A DNA stretch of 64,000 nt. It comes from Ceriagrion tenellum (taxonomy: Eukaryota > Arthropoda > Insecta > Odonata > Coenagrionidae). Positions within the stretch are counted from its first letter, which is position 1. Each line of letters opens with the position of its first letter. This document shows, in pieces, positions 23,508 to 33,263 of this stretch. The notes below the pieces were generated by a model that saw only the letters and a program-made list of their open reading frames with translations, had not been told where the DNA came from and made no database searches. The stretch covers positions 136,205,747 to 136,269,746 of the forward strand of contig OY720636.1 of NCBI GenBank assembly GCA_963169105.1, given 5' to 3'. The translations under genes were made by a program, and so were the position numbers.

Positions 23508-23654
23508 AATGCGAGAGGTAGACCCAGAAAGGAATATGTCAAACAGATTGTAGAGAATATGGGCTGCCATTCTTATTTGGAGTTGAAGTGGCTGGCCCAT
23601 GATCGAGCGGAATGGAGACAGAAAAAGACTGCTGCAAACCAATCTGCGGATTGA
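23508..23654 (+). pseudogene. LINE ORF2 C-terminal fragment
   Basis: An uninterrupted frame of about 48 codons ends at TGATGA (23652-23657). It contains GRPRKEYVKQI, MGCHSYLELKWLAHDR and EWRQKKTAANQSAD. This is the very C-terminus of the non-LTR family seen also at 17790 and 24116: a GRPR.....I...MGC..Y.ELK..A.DR.EWR...ANQ signature. Only the last part of the element is present, as is usual for 5'-truncated LINE copies. A GAAGAAGAAGAA run follows the stop. Confidence 0.85.
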
Positions 23655-23689
23655 TGACCAGAAGAAGAAGAATGTTTGTTTGTGCATTA

Positions 23690-23835
23690 TTTTTCTACTT
23701 ATTCCCCTCCCAGTTCAATGCACTTACGCCATCGGATAGGAAGTGCTTCAATACCGCGGAGAAATATTCTTTTGATCGACTCTGTAGCCACTCGTGCACC
23801 GTCAATTGAACGTCTTAGTCAGACTTCTGCCCTTT
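23690..23835 (-). pseudogene. Mariner transposase C-terminal fragment
   Basis: On the minus strand one frame reads LTVHEWLQSRSKEYFS and, after a one-base shift, RGIEALPIRWRKCIELGG. Together these match the end of mariner transposases (VQ.WL....KEFF..GI..L..RW.KC....GDY). A TGCATTATTTTTC block beyond the stop recalls the 3' ends of mariner elements, but no terminal repeat or TA duplication could be fixed. It is a separate, more decayed copy than the element at 5057-6009. Confidence 0.75.
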
Positions 23836-23883
23836 CAAGAGAAAATAAGACTGGAAGCATTTGAATCCTGTAGCTGAAAGTCA

Positions 23884-24115
23884 GCTGGGTAGAAAGAATA
23901 ACTAATAAAGAAGTGTTTAAAAGAGCAAAACAGAGAAAGACATTATGGATTAGCAATCACATAAGACGAAACAAATTAATACGATAATTAAAGATATTCT
24001 ACATCGTAATCATAGAATCAGTAAAATAATAGAAGGAATGATTGAAGGAGGAAACCGTCGAGGAAGACCAAGATTGTCCTAAATAGAGAAAATCATGCGC
24101 GAAATGGGTTGCACC
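23884..24115 (+). pseudogene. LINE ORF2 fragment, left part (cut by hAT element)
   Basis: The frame reads WVERITNKEVFKRAKQR and HIRRNKLIR, then after stops GGNRRGRPR and, in the codons just before the hAT insertion, IEKIMREMGCT. This is the segment before the C-terminus of the same LINE family as 17790 and 23508. The reading continues, in frame, on the far side of the hAT element at 29384. The LINE copy was therefore in place, already partly decayed, when the hAT element landed. Confidence 0.85.
24108..24115 (+). repeat. hAT target-site duplication, left copy
   Basis: GTTGCACC, identical to 29376-29383 on the other side of the hAT element. The 8-bp length is characteristic of the hAT superfamily. 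Confidence 0.9.
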
Positions 24116-24200
24116 TAGAGATGATCGCCGCGCCGCCGGCCATGCAAGGCACGCCGCCGCCGCCGCCGAGGAAAAAACTACGGCGGCGGCGGGGCGTGAC

Positions 24201-25052
24201 TTTTTTAATACCAAGTCCTACAGTCGACAAAGTACTGACAACTTGCTCAAGAAGATGCGTTTTGGATTGATTTCCGCAGTCACGCTAGGTCGTCTTGTCA
24301 ACCATTCCTCTCCCTTCCCACTGCAAGTCACGTATATCCGCTCAGCTGCCTGGCTGAGCGGACATACGAGGTTTCGATAGGTTGCACCAGAGTATGACCC
24401 AACAAAAAAGAACGTAGGTAAGGCATAGTGGAGAGTCACAGAGTACGCAGAAAGAAATAGGTGCGAACTCAAAAAGAACCCTCCGAGTGGATGGGTATAT
24501 TTCCATATAAATTACATTTTGCTCGATTTCTTGGGACTAGAGCGATTTCGTCTACTGACGTGCGTTCGATCCTCAGGATAACATGTTTCGGTCAGGTTGT
24601 TTTATACTGAGGGTAAGTTAGAAAGTATAAACAAAGAAAATTTGTTTTCCAGCTAAAAATGTGAAATTAGGACGGTAGCATTCGTTTATTTTTTGACCTA
24701 ATAAAATATTATCCTTTACAAGTATTTAAAACTTAATAAGTATTTAAAACTTAATAAGTCGAGAGGGCTACTGGCATGTCAGTGGTTGCGCACGGTCTAA
24801 ATAACCATATTGACGAAATATTGAAGAATAATAATTTAAAAATAATTTTACGTGAAATTTAACAATACATCCGCATAAATTATCATTATAATACATTATT
24901 ACTTTGTTGTTATTTATTTTTTAAGCATATACCTAGAATGTATATATTTGCTTGACGGTAAAGTTGAGGGAGAACTATATTGAACTTTACGCAATATTTA
25001 GTAGCTGAAAATTACAAGTAGAAAGCGCAAGTTTTTCACAATGTGAAACGCC
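24201..25052. other. hAT interior, left part, no coding recognised
   Basis: Sequence between the GC-rich subterminal region and the nested Harbinger-like element. A 14-bp tandem duplication (AGTATTTAAAACTTAATA twice, near 24720-24757) is present. No BED zinc finger or other transposase part was found. Confidence 0.5.
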
Positions 25053-25055
25053 TTA

Positions 25056-26450
25056 AGCCGGTGTCCCACGGGAATTTTTTTCTTAAATTTATTCATGAAT
25101 TCCATATTCATGAATTGAGTTTCGTGTACTGTTAGACTCAATGTCACATGAGCAAGATAACTTCATGAATTGGGCACTGATCGGCTGACGGCCGAGAAGA
25201 GAATTTTTGTGCTGTCATCAATAGTGTATTCTCTGTACGAAAAGAACACGCAGAGAAGATATATCAGCGGGATCTACAAGCGAGGGTTTGGAATAGCACA
25301 CGCCTATTGCTGCAATTACCCGGGAATGTCTTTAGCCATATGTATAAACTAAAGGAATTGCAAGAGCAAGCATGCTTGCTCACGATGGAACACGTCAGAA
25401 TCCCTATGCAGCAGTTCAACAGGCCAGAGTCGCCGAAACCATCTTCCCCGTAGACAAAGTTCGAAACTAGAGATAAAAATAACGACCTGATAAGACTATC
25501 CATCTCTGTGAAAGAAAATATTAAAATTACTTCGTTTTTTTTTTAAATGTTGTGACTTAAAAACATTCGTTCACCAAAAAATTCTCCGATGGAGAATCTA
25601 AACCTACGATCCTTCACACGCAAGACGAGCCCTCACCAGACTACCGCTCTTTAAGTGAGATTTGGCGAAACATGGCGTGAGGTTCCCAACTCATGGTGTG
25701 GCCTACTGATACTTTCCTCAGATTCAAGTTATTTTTACGCGTACTATTCTAAATATTACTCCTAATGGTCTTAGTAATACGCGACAGCAATTATAATTCA
25801 CTTGTATCCGGTCGAGTTTCATATTTTTGGAGGTAGTTCGTACAGATATCGTAAAATATAAAGAAATCAGGTGTAATCCTCTCACTCTGAAAGTCTCTGA
25901 GTGAAGCAACGAATGTACTAAGCGAACAATTGAGACTTTCTAAATATCAAGTACGGTTCCAATAAATTATATTAATACATAAATCGTCAATCTATGTCAA
26001 AGTAACCTCAAATATAGTTATTTAGAAAATTAGAAGGGAGGGATTTCCTTCTCGTCGATAAAAAATATTTTACCGTTAATTTTGACTATAATAAATCTCG
26101 CATAGTCTATAAATCCCTTTTTTATTGAAATCATAACGGAAAAAGTATGTCGAGAAGCGCTGTTCCAAACGTCATCACAAGCGCAGTTCCAAGCATCAAA
26201 GAATTACCTATTTATTAAATATTAGGATAATATTCGAGGTGCGAGATACTGCGAGAACGTGATGGTGGTGGTCGAAGCGCATGCGCGCAGAAAAGCCAAT
26301 CAATGACCAAATTTCATGAAGAATTTACAGAGTTTCGTACTTACAGAAATTTACCGAAAATTGGCGGGCGCATACACAGTGTAACTCTGAGAGCATTGAT
26401 GAACTATTCATGAATAAATTTACGAAAAAATATACCGTAGGACACCGGAT
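25056..26450. mobile_element. PIF/Harbinger-like element nested in the hAT element
   Basis: The left end AGCCGGTGTCCCACGG and the right end (minus strand) ATCCGGTGTCCTACGG are inverted repeats that continue through a T-run into TAAATTTATTCATGAAT, about 45 bp in all. TTA flanks both sides (25053-25055 and 26451-26453), the 3-bp duplication typical of PIF/Harbinger. A plus frame at 25170-25352 contains TQRRYISGIYKRGF, which faintly recalls the RRWWVHP..R start of Harbinger transposases. The remainder is not coding. It is internally deleted and not self-sufficient. Confidence 0.75.
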
Positions 26451-27173
26451 TTAGAACTAATTTATCATCCTCCCAACCTTGTTGTTCTTCCTCATCGTCC
26501 TTTACACTATCTCCAGCTTCAGCAAAACCAAGAAAAATTGTGACGGAGTGCTCTTTGCAAATACATTAGAAAATATTTCATTGAGTGTTCTGCTTTTCCC
26601 ATTCTTTCTCATTAGCAAAGCACACATCTTTCTGGGTCCATTTCCCCCTCTGTGTCTTCCCGGTGAAATACACTGAGTCACACTATTCCCCATTGCCAGT
26701 CACTCTCTTAGGCAGATTTGTCACGTATCATATTTGCTGTCGGCAAAACACAAATAGAGTCAGTGTAGCGGCAATCAATAGTAAAATTGGCAATGTACAA
26801 AAAAAATTAAAACGCATTCCGATTTTGCGGGAAAGATGAATGCATTTTTACGAGATGGTTCCATAAAGCAAGAGAGAAATTAACATTTTGGCATTCGTAC
26901 ATTGAGTTACCACGTAGAATATGTATAAACTCCTTCAAAGTATATATGGTTGTAAATGAGAAGGACAATGTACACAATAAGTAGCATAGCTGAAAACTTA
27001 CTGGCTTCCACTATCAGTTAAATCCTTCGGAAAATTAGTAAATTAATCATTTACGTTATCTCAATATTCGTGCGAGATAATAATAATAAATACGAACATT
27101 TATGACCTCAAACACTAACTTCAAAAGACTTCAAAATTGGTTCCGCTCATTCACGAAATGAGACTGACTGGAT
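26451..27173. other. hAT interior, middle part, no coding recognised
   Basis: Between the two nested elements. Frames of 63-84 codons overlap on both strands with no domain. Confidence 0.45.
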
Positions 27174-27486
27174 GGCCGTTCAACTATTACGTAAGACGAT
27201 TTATGCCATTTTAGACCTCCCTCCATCCATGTAAGACAATGTAAGATTTTCCCAACCCTCCCCCTCTCAGTCATACTTAAGACGTTAGATATTTTTCTAT
27301 CTACTCTTCGTTACATACTCGCTTTGGTTGAGTATCGCGGTAATGTAGCTAGCCAGTCAGGCGACAGAGTAGCGGTGAGATAACGGAAAATACGCCATTA
27401 ACGAGCGGATGCTCGATGTCACAGCTAAATTTCATTCGGAAACGCCCCCCACCTCCTAAAATATCTTACGTAATACTTGAATGGCC
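27174..27486. mobile_element. 313-bp MITE nested in the hAT element
   Basis: GGCCGTTCAACTATTACGTA on the left is the near reverse complement of the right end, which read inward is GGCCATTCAAGTATTACGTA. Both continue as AGA and then pyrimidine/purine-rich CCTCC/GGAGG blocks. It has no coding capacity. The target duplication is not clear, so the outermost bases may be off by a few. Confidence 0.75.
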
Positions 27487-28856
27487 TCATAGGTATATCA
27501 CCAGAGTATCTATTATCGTCCAAGCACAAACATCGAGATGGGCCAGACAAGCGCCGTGGGCTCGCAGAAATGCAGATGCCATGAAGTAAGCACATAACTC
27601 TTACAATGTGGCTTCAATAGGGAAAAGGAGCTGATATTTTCAGGCCAAGTTAGGGCCTGGCAACGCGGTGGATAAGCGTGTGGATATGTCCTACAAATTA
27701 ACTGTTTGAAGATTAGGTACCTGTGAGTCGCTCAAGAACGCTATGCCACGTTAATGTTGCCTCAGTTCCGTCTACTCACTCGCACGGTCCCTTTCGTGTG
27801 TGATACATTTGTGCTTGAGGATATACCATTGTCTGAGCGATTTGAGAGACAATAGGAATTGACGACTCGAGTTCTGCAAAGAAGCTCTGAGAGGACTGTC
27901 TGGTGTAAACATCCGTTTTTCGTGTGTGCTTTTTATGGGGAACCATCGGAATGACTTTGAGTGCGCCTGTGGAAGATGTCAAAGAACACATTTCAAAGTA
28001 TATGGTCGAAACGTTGTACGGCTCACATAAAACAACTTTGCATGGCGTTATTTTGGGAAGCTGCCCACGGAAAGGGACGAAGGTGTTAGTATGTACATCA
28101 ACTAAGTTAGTTAACGCAAGGTAATTTTTATTTTCAATCGGAAATCATAATTTGAAAAAAAATTCATTTCCTCTACAACCAGGCTTCAATCTTCCTAGGA
28201 TTACTATTTGGCCACTAATTGCAAAGCTATCCTTTACATTTCCTTTAGTTCCCATGGAAACCTGATATTTGTCCTTTATCATCAATTTTCATATCCTTAT
28301 TTTGTCGATTTTATGAATTTCAACTAGGTTGGATTATATTTCTGATCGTTGATAGTTATGGTAATCAATGGATAAAGATCGGTTAATAGACGTTCATATA
28401 TTTTCCTAAAATCTACCTATATATTTTAATTGCAATTTTAAAAGATATGACATTTCATCGCATCTTACTGCCATGGCTAGCAGTATATGTAGTCTATATT
28501 GTCGGTACAAAGCAAATAACTTCAATTTAACAACTAATACTGCTGGTGACAGTTTGGTTTTCAAATTCGAATTAAAGTCATTAGTACCATTTTTATTATT
28601 CCACTCGTGTTCCATCGGTATTTTTATGATCAAATTCGCTTAACATAGGAAGACTGCTCTTCGCAGTTTTGTTTGCAACCAGCAAGGTTATGTCCTCATT
28701 CGTACATTTTTCTTGCCCAAAACATTGAAATGTTCAATCTCTATGACTTCCCGATGCATTTTTTATGTAAACCTGCTCATTAGCAAGTAAGGGAGTTTGT
28801 TATTACGTGTCAAATGTAGTTGTTTACCAGAATAGCTGTCTACTCCAAGCCCCAAA
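27487..28856. other. hAT interior, right-middle part
   Basis: Probably carries decayed transposase gene sequence, but nothing is recognisable. A short open stretch at 27538-27585 (MGQTSAVGSQKCRCHE) ends at GTAAG and looks like a small exon with a splice donor. A 66-codon frame at 27924-28124 has no recognised domain. Confidence 0.4.
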
Positions 28857-29063
28857 ATGGCCACCGCCGCGAGTTTTTGGAACCTTACTATCCATGGCCT
28901 TATGTGCATCCCCGCCACCAGCACACCTACTGAACGGAGTTTCAATATATGTGGGCTCGTCCTTACAACCAAGAAAAGTAGACTTGAGCCGCAGCGCCTG
29001 ATTAAATTGGTTTTTATTCATGAAAACTATGACTTGTGTAAAGAGTTTGTGCATAGAGTGTAG
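28857..29063 (+). pseudogene. hAT transposase C-terminal dimerisation domain
   Basis: The frame contains CIPATSTPTERSFNICG, LTTKKSRLEPQRL and LVFIHENYDL. This is the hAT family C-terminal dimerisation motif (yL.IPATS.PSER.FS..G.....KRS.L......LVFL..N). The 68 codons end in a stop at 29061-29063, about 310 bp before the element's right end. The upstream part of the domain and all catalytic residues are missing or unrecognisable, so the gene is a remnant, unless upstream exons exist that are too diverged to see. This is the strongest coding evidence for the class of the enclosing element. Confidence 0.88.
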
Positions 29064-29375
29064 TGACACAATTATTTTTCTATATGTATAGCCTGTAGCG
29101 TGCCTTTGTGACTGTGTGAGAAGTAAAATACTACCATATTTTGATCAGCTAAATTAACTCATTTACGACGCAGTATTTAAGATAGACCTTTACATTTTTA
29201 ACGGTTGTAATATGAGATTTTCCAGTTCTTCGCTTTTTTCCTCGAAGTATACGAACAGGCGTTAACACGTCGCGCCGCCGCCGCCGATCAAACGCTCGGC
29301 GTTCGCGCCGTCACGCCGCCAGCTTAATTTCCCCCACGCCGCCGCCGACCAAAATCAAGACGGCGCCCATCTCTA

Positions 29376-29383
29376 GTTGCACC
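29376..29383 (+). repeat. hAT target-site duplication, right copy
   Basis: GTTGCACC, identical to 24108-24115. Confidence 0.9.
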
Positions 29384-29451
29384 TCCAATGAAGAGATAAA
29401 AAGGAAAGCAGAACGAAGGCCGGAGTGGCGAGCAGACCAACCTCGGGGTTG
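29384..29451 (+). pseudogene. LINE ORF2 fragment, right part (cut by hAT element)
   Basis: Continues the LINE frame of 23884-24115 after removal of one copy of the 8-bp duplication. It reads SNEEIKRKAERRPEWRADQP and then a stop, the same C-terminal signature (ELKR.A..R.EWR...NQ) as the independent copy at 23508-23654. Confidence 0.85.
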
Positions 29452-32400
29452 ACAATTTATGGAGAGGACTTTCCCTGCAGAGGGCTGGCTGCTTTGTTTT
29501 CTTCGATTAGCCTGACCCGGATGGCGATCATCAATCAATAAAGACGTACCTTCTGCAAATTCCCTACACTAATCGTAGACTTCTCGCTGTGACAGATAGT
29601 CATCCACATACTTTGCCTGCACTCTCCGATGAATATCAACCGGTTTCACACCTTCATACCATAAGAATCAAATAACTCCCCGCTGTTCCTGCTTGGTGCA
29701 ACTGCGTAGTGGTGCCGCCATCTTAAATCAGCTGTTACCTCCAACCCCACCCACCGGCACTGCTTCGTATTACCAGCTTGGAAAGACTTCAAGAACTGTG
29801 TCTTCAAATTTCCAAACGATTTGAAAAAAAAAATTAATTTGAATGGCACTTTTGCGGTTTTCATTTGATTCTCCCTAGTAATACTGTAGCATAGAGTTAG
29901 ACCCCAAAAGTTCACAATAATAAACATCCAGTTTCTTCATACAATGTCAGATTAATTGTTTTTAAAAAGAGCTCGGAGATAATTAAAAAGTCTATACAAA
30001 ATTATTCTTGCTTTGGCATATGAGTGCATTTTTTATGGCCTATTCTTGAAAATATATTTGCAGCATAAAATATTATAATTTTATCCCCTTTTTTATTTCC
30101 CCTTTGCATTTTTCTGTAGTTTTCCTTAATTCTGTATTTTGCTGCATTCATGCTACGAAACCTCAAGGTATTTAGTCTTTCATGCTACTTGAAGTTCAAA
30201 AATTAATTTTCTTTCACAGTGAACGCTCCCAAATAAATGAGAAATAAAAATATCCATCGCTCACTCTGTATTTCAAAAAGTACCTTCTGCCTTTTGGAAC
30301 ACTACCTCTTAAAAGTTTTTCGTTGTTAAGTATCTATCTGATAAGCATTACTTCCATTCACTGCTATCTTTCAAACTAATAAAAAGACGCATTTAAGAAT
30401 TGTTCGAATTGGAGCGTACACCATGCATATTAGAATATACCTCGGAACAGCTCTATCTCAATGCATTACAGTACAAGACAACATTGTAGGCTGAATGTTC
30501 AGCCTCATTTCTAACGTGCTACTATTTATTCAAAACAAGGCGAGGCCTCAGGATGTTTCCGTTGAACGTAAGCTGTGCGCAATTCCCTGTACCAGAGCAT
30601 TGTGAGAAACCGCAGGTGGTTCAGGGAGCAGGCTGCACTTCCCTGAATACACGCGTAATAAGACCGAGTACAAGATCTTTCCCTTATAGTTCTAGGGTGA
30701 AATCGCTAAAGAACGTCTCCTCCCTTTGCGATTTCAGCGACCAAGTATTCAATGGACGGCTGAAATTCACTTCATTGATTGGTCGTTCAACCCGAAGTTG
30801 ATTGACTGCCCCTTCCATCTTTCCCTATTCAGTACAAGTTCCCTTACTTCCTGACCGCTCTTATGTACTTTCTTATTTAATTGTCCAATATATTTAACGC
30901 TTAGCTTGCCTCCTATGACTTTTTCTTCTATTTTCACTGCAGTTATATTTTTCACAAACCCATTGTGCCCAATTCATCTGGTTTCTCTTTTCTGTATAGT
31001 GTTCCATAGAGTCCTATCCTCTTCAAATCTTCTGAATAATTCTTCTTTCTCTTATTTTTTGTCAATTTGGAGTTTCAGTGGTTTTCATTCAACGCTTTAA
31101 TGAGACGAGGTGATTGGTATTGGCAAATTGGCGAACGGTATTAACTTCCCATGCAATGAATGAAGTTCAATTAAATATCTTTAAGCAGAGGTGATTCATT
31201 TTAATGAAATATTGCATTTTCAAAAACGTTTATGGTAAATTTACGTCTAATATAACACATGTCCTCTCACCCATTCAGCTATCATGACATTCATTTTATA
31301 ATGTTCGACTCATATCCTTTACAACTGGTTAACAGATTTTCAATTAAGAAAAGAAACCTAATACTGCACGATGAATAATGTATGAAGAAACCGATGCGTA
31401 AAATTTATCGTATAGATTATTATAATAAAACTTTACATGGCCTTTTCCTTCGTCAGTGATTGCTTATGGTTGATGTTACCTTCAAATACTGGATGAGGCT
31501 ATCTTCAAAACATTTTTGTTATCAATAAAAATATCTACAGTGCACAATCTCACTTTGCTTCCCTTTTGCCAATCAATTCCGGTAATTTCTCTGACCACAG
31601 CAACTGAAGCGGAAAAACAGAGCTTTTTTCCTGGATTTCCTCGGATAAAGCAGTTTCAAACGCCCGTCATGGGATCGCACAAACACAACGGTGAGGAAAA
31701 GGAGAATAATAAAATGGAATAAAACGAACGCGAGGCATATCCGTTCGGCCGTCGCGGGTGCTTCGGGGGAATCTCTGATCGCTCTCCGGTCACTTCCCAC
31801 GCTGCAAGTGGGAAAGCATTTAAATTATACATTGTTTGCATTTGGAATATATATTTTTTCAGAACGCTGGGAGGAATAAGAGATACAGTTTGCCCCGTAC
31901 GTATTCGCGTACATCAACGGCGATAACAATTTGGAAACGTCAAAGAGGGACCGCTCCCCGGAATGATGAATATTTTTCCGGAAAACTGGTCCTCGTTCAT
32001 TTGTCTTTTTTTGCGAGTTTGGTCCCTCGATTTTTTTTCAGGATGAGCAGGTATATAGCCCAATGGTTCCAGAGCTCCCTTGACTTTTGAATTGAGAACT
32101 AATTGCTGACCGGGAAGTCAGGCAGACGCGTTCTCCGACACCTCTAATTTATTACCGATGTTCTTGAAACCTCAAAACTCTTTTTTTGTCCAAAAATAAA
32201 ATAAAATGCTCGCTTTAGAAAAAAATATTTTATTTCATTTTTTCGGAGTTAAAGCTACGCAATACGATTAAAATACGAATAAGCAACTACCTCTCAAAGA
32301 ATTAATTCATAAAATAAATTAAATTAAATCACAGCGAACTTCTTATTCATTGAAGGAAACTAATTCTTTGCCTTAAATTCTTAAATACATTCATATCACG

Positions 32401-32689
32401 TTAAATATAGGCTCCAAAATCAAATAGCTCAGTGATTTATAATGATTTGCCTTCATTTCGTATTTCCTTAACGGATCTTCTAATGCATCCGTTAAATCGT
32501 CGGATAATGGTCTAAACAACGCCTGATTGCCCGCGTGCATATCGAATTTTATCAGCTGTCTTACTTTTATATTTAATTCTGTCTAACTATACCACTCATA
32601 CGATTTTCTTTTACTTTGTATTCAAAATCAAAGGCGACAACGGGTAATCTTGTCATACCTTACGTTATATTACTGCCAGCCATGATTCT
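29452..32689. other. Intergenic, no gene recognised
   Basis: AT-rich apart from 29640-29770, 30540-30800 and 31600-31960, which are moderately GC-richer. Frames of 60-93 codons on both strands have no domain. Confidence 0.5.
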
Positions 32690-33095
32690 TCATCAGTCTT
32701 CCTCAAATTTTTCCAATGGTTGATGTCATTCAAGTTACGAATGATCTTATATCTCCCCAGTCTACATCTAGTTTAATGAATATATTGATAAGTTTCCCCT
32801 AGTCCAACCTGTCAAATACCTTTCGGAAATCAGTGAAACAAAGTTAAACCTCCTTTCTATCATTATTTAGGTTCCTTTCCATAAGTGTTCTCACAACTGC
32901 AATAGAATTTCAATTAGTCTGGCCGAAACAAAACCAATACAATAGTTATTTTTAGCAGTAATAAGCTTTGATCTTCAGCCTTTTATTGATAAATCTGAGG
33001 ACAACTTTCACAGTATGTGAAATTAAAATAATTGCTCCATATTTTTCGCATTCTGAAGTTCTCGTCTTCTTCAGGATAAGGATCAAAACTGTACT
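32690..33095 (-). pseudogene. LINE reverse-transcriptase core remnant
   Basis: On the minus strand the segment covering 32790-32842 reads CFTDFRKVFDRLD. This is the reverse-transcriptase block with the first catalytic aspartate region of non-LTR elements (..F.DF.KAFD.L.W..L). Before it lies CIGFVSARLIEILLQL-like sequence resembling the GFR.G....D.I..LR block. After it LINIFIKLDVDWGDIRS matches the usual L...L...G....W. There are many stops and frameshifts. It is probably the same family as 17790 and 41110. Confidence 0.75.
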
Positions 33096-33110
33096 CACCA
33101 AGTCCTTGGG

Positions 33111-33263
33111 CCATTATGATCAAGATAAAGTTTGTGACTTCTCAATTTATTTAAAAGTTACCGACTGGTTGATAACTGGACCTGAAGATGGCTTGACAGC
33201 CAAAACCGGTCGATATCTTTTAAATAAATTGTGGAAATCACAAACTCTTCTTGATCATTATGA
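33111..33263 (+). repeat. Foldback hairpin B with hammerhead-like loop
   Basis: A left arm (33111-33170) and right arm (33207-33263) are inverted repeats, including CAATTTATTTAAAAG in both. Between them lies CTGAAGATGGCTTGACAGCC then AAAACCGG. The loop follows the order CTGAnGA, one base, a 4-bp stem (GGCT/AGCC), AAA, as in hairpins A and C. This layout is like the inverted terminal repeats of Penelope-like retroelements. It sits right beside the LINE remnant at 32690-33095. Confidence 0.65.

Larger units (their letters stand above)
24116..29375 (+). mobile_element. hAT transposon (5,260 bp) with nested insertions
   Basis: Both ends read TAGAGATG inward, and the element is flanked by the perfect 8-bp duplication GTTGCACC. 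It splits a LINE reading frame that resumes in register on the other side, which confirms the borders. Just inside both ends are clusters of GCC/GGC triplets (24124-24195 and 29270-29365), probably subterminal transposase-binding repeats. A hAT dimerisation-domain frame lies at 28857-29063 in plus orientation, near the right end as expected for the 3' end of the transposase gene. The rest of the transposase is not recognisable. Two younger elements are nested inside (25056-26450 and 27174-27486). Without them the element would be about 3.5 kb. Confidence 0.92.
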
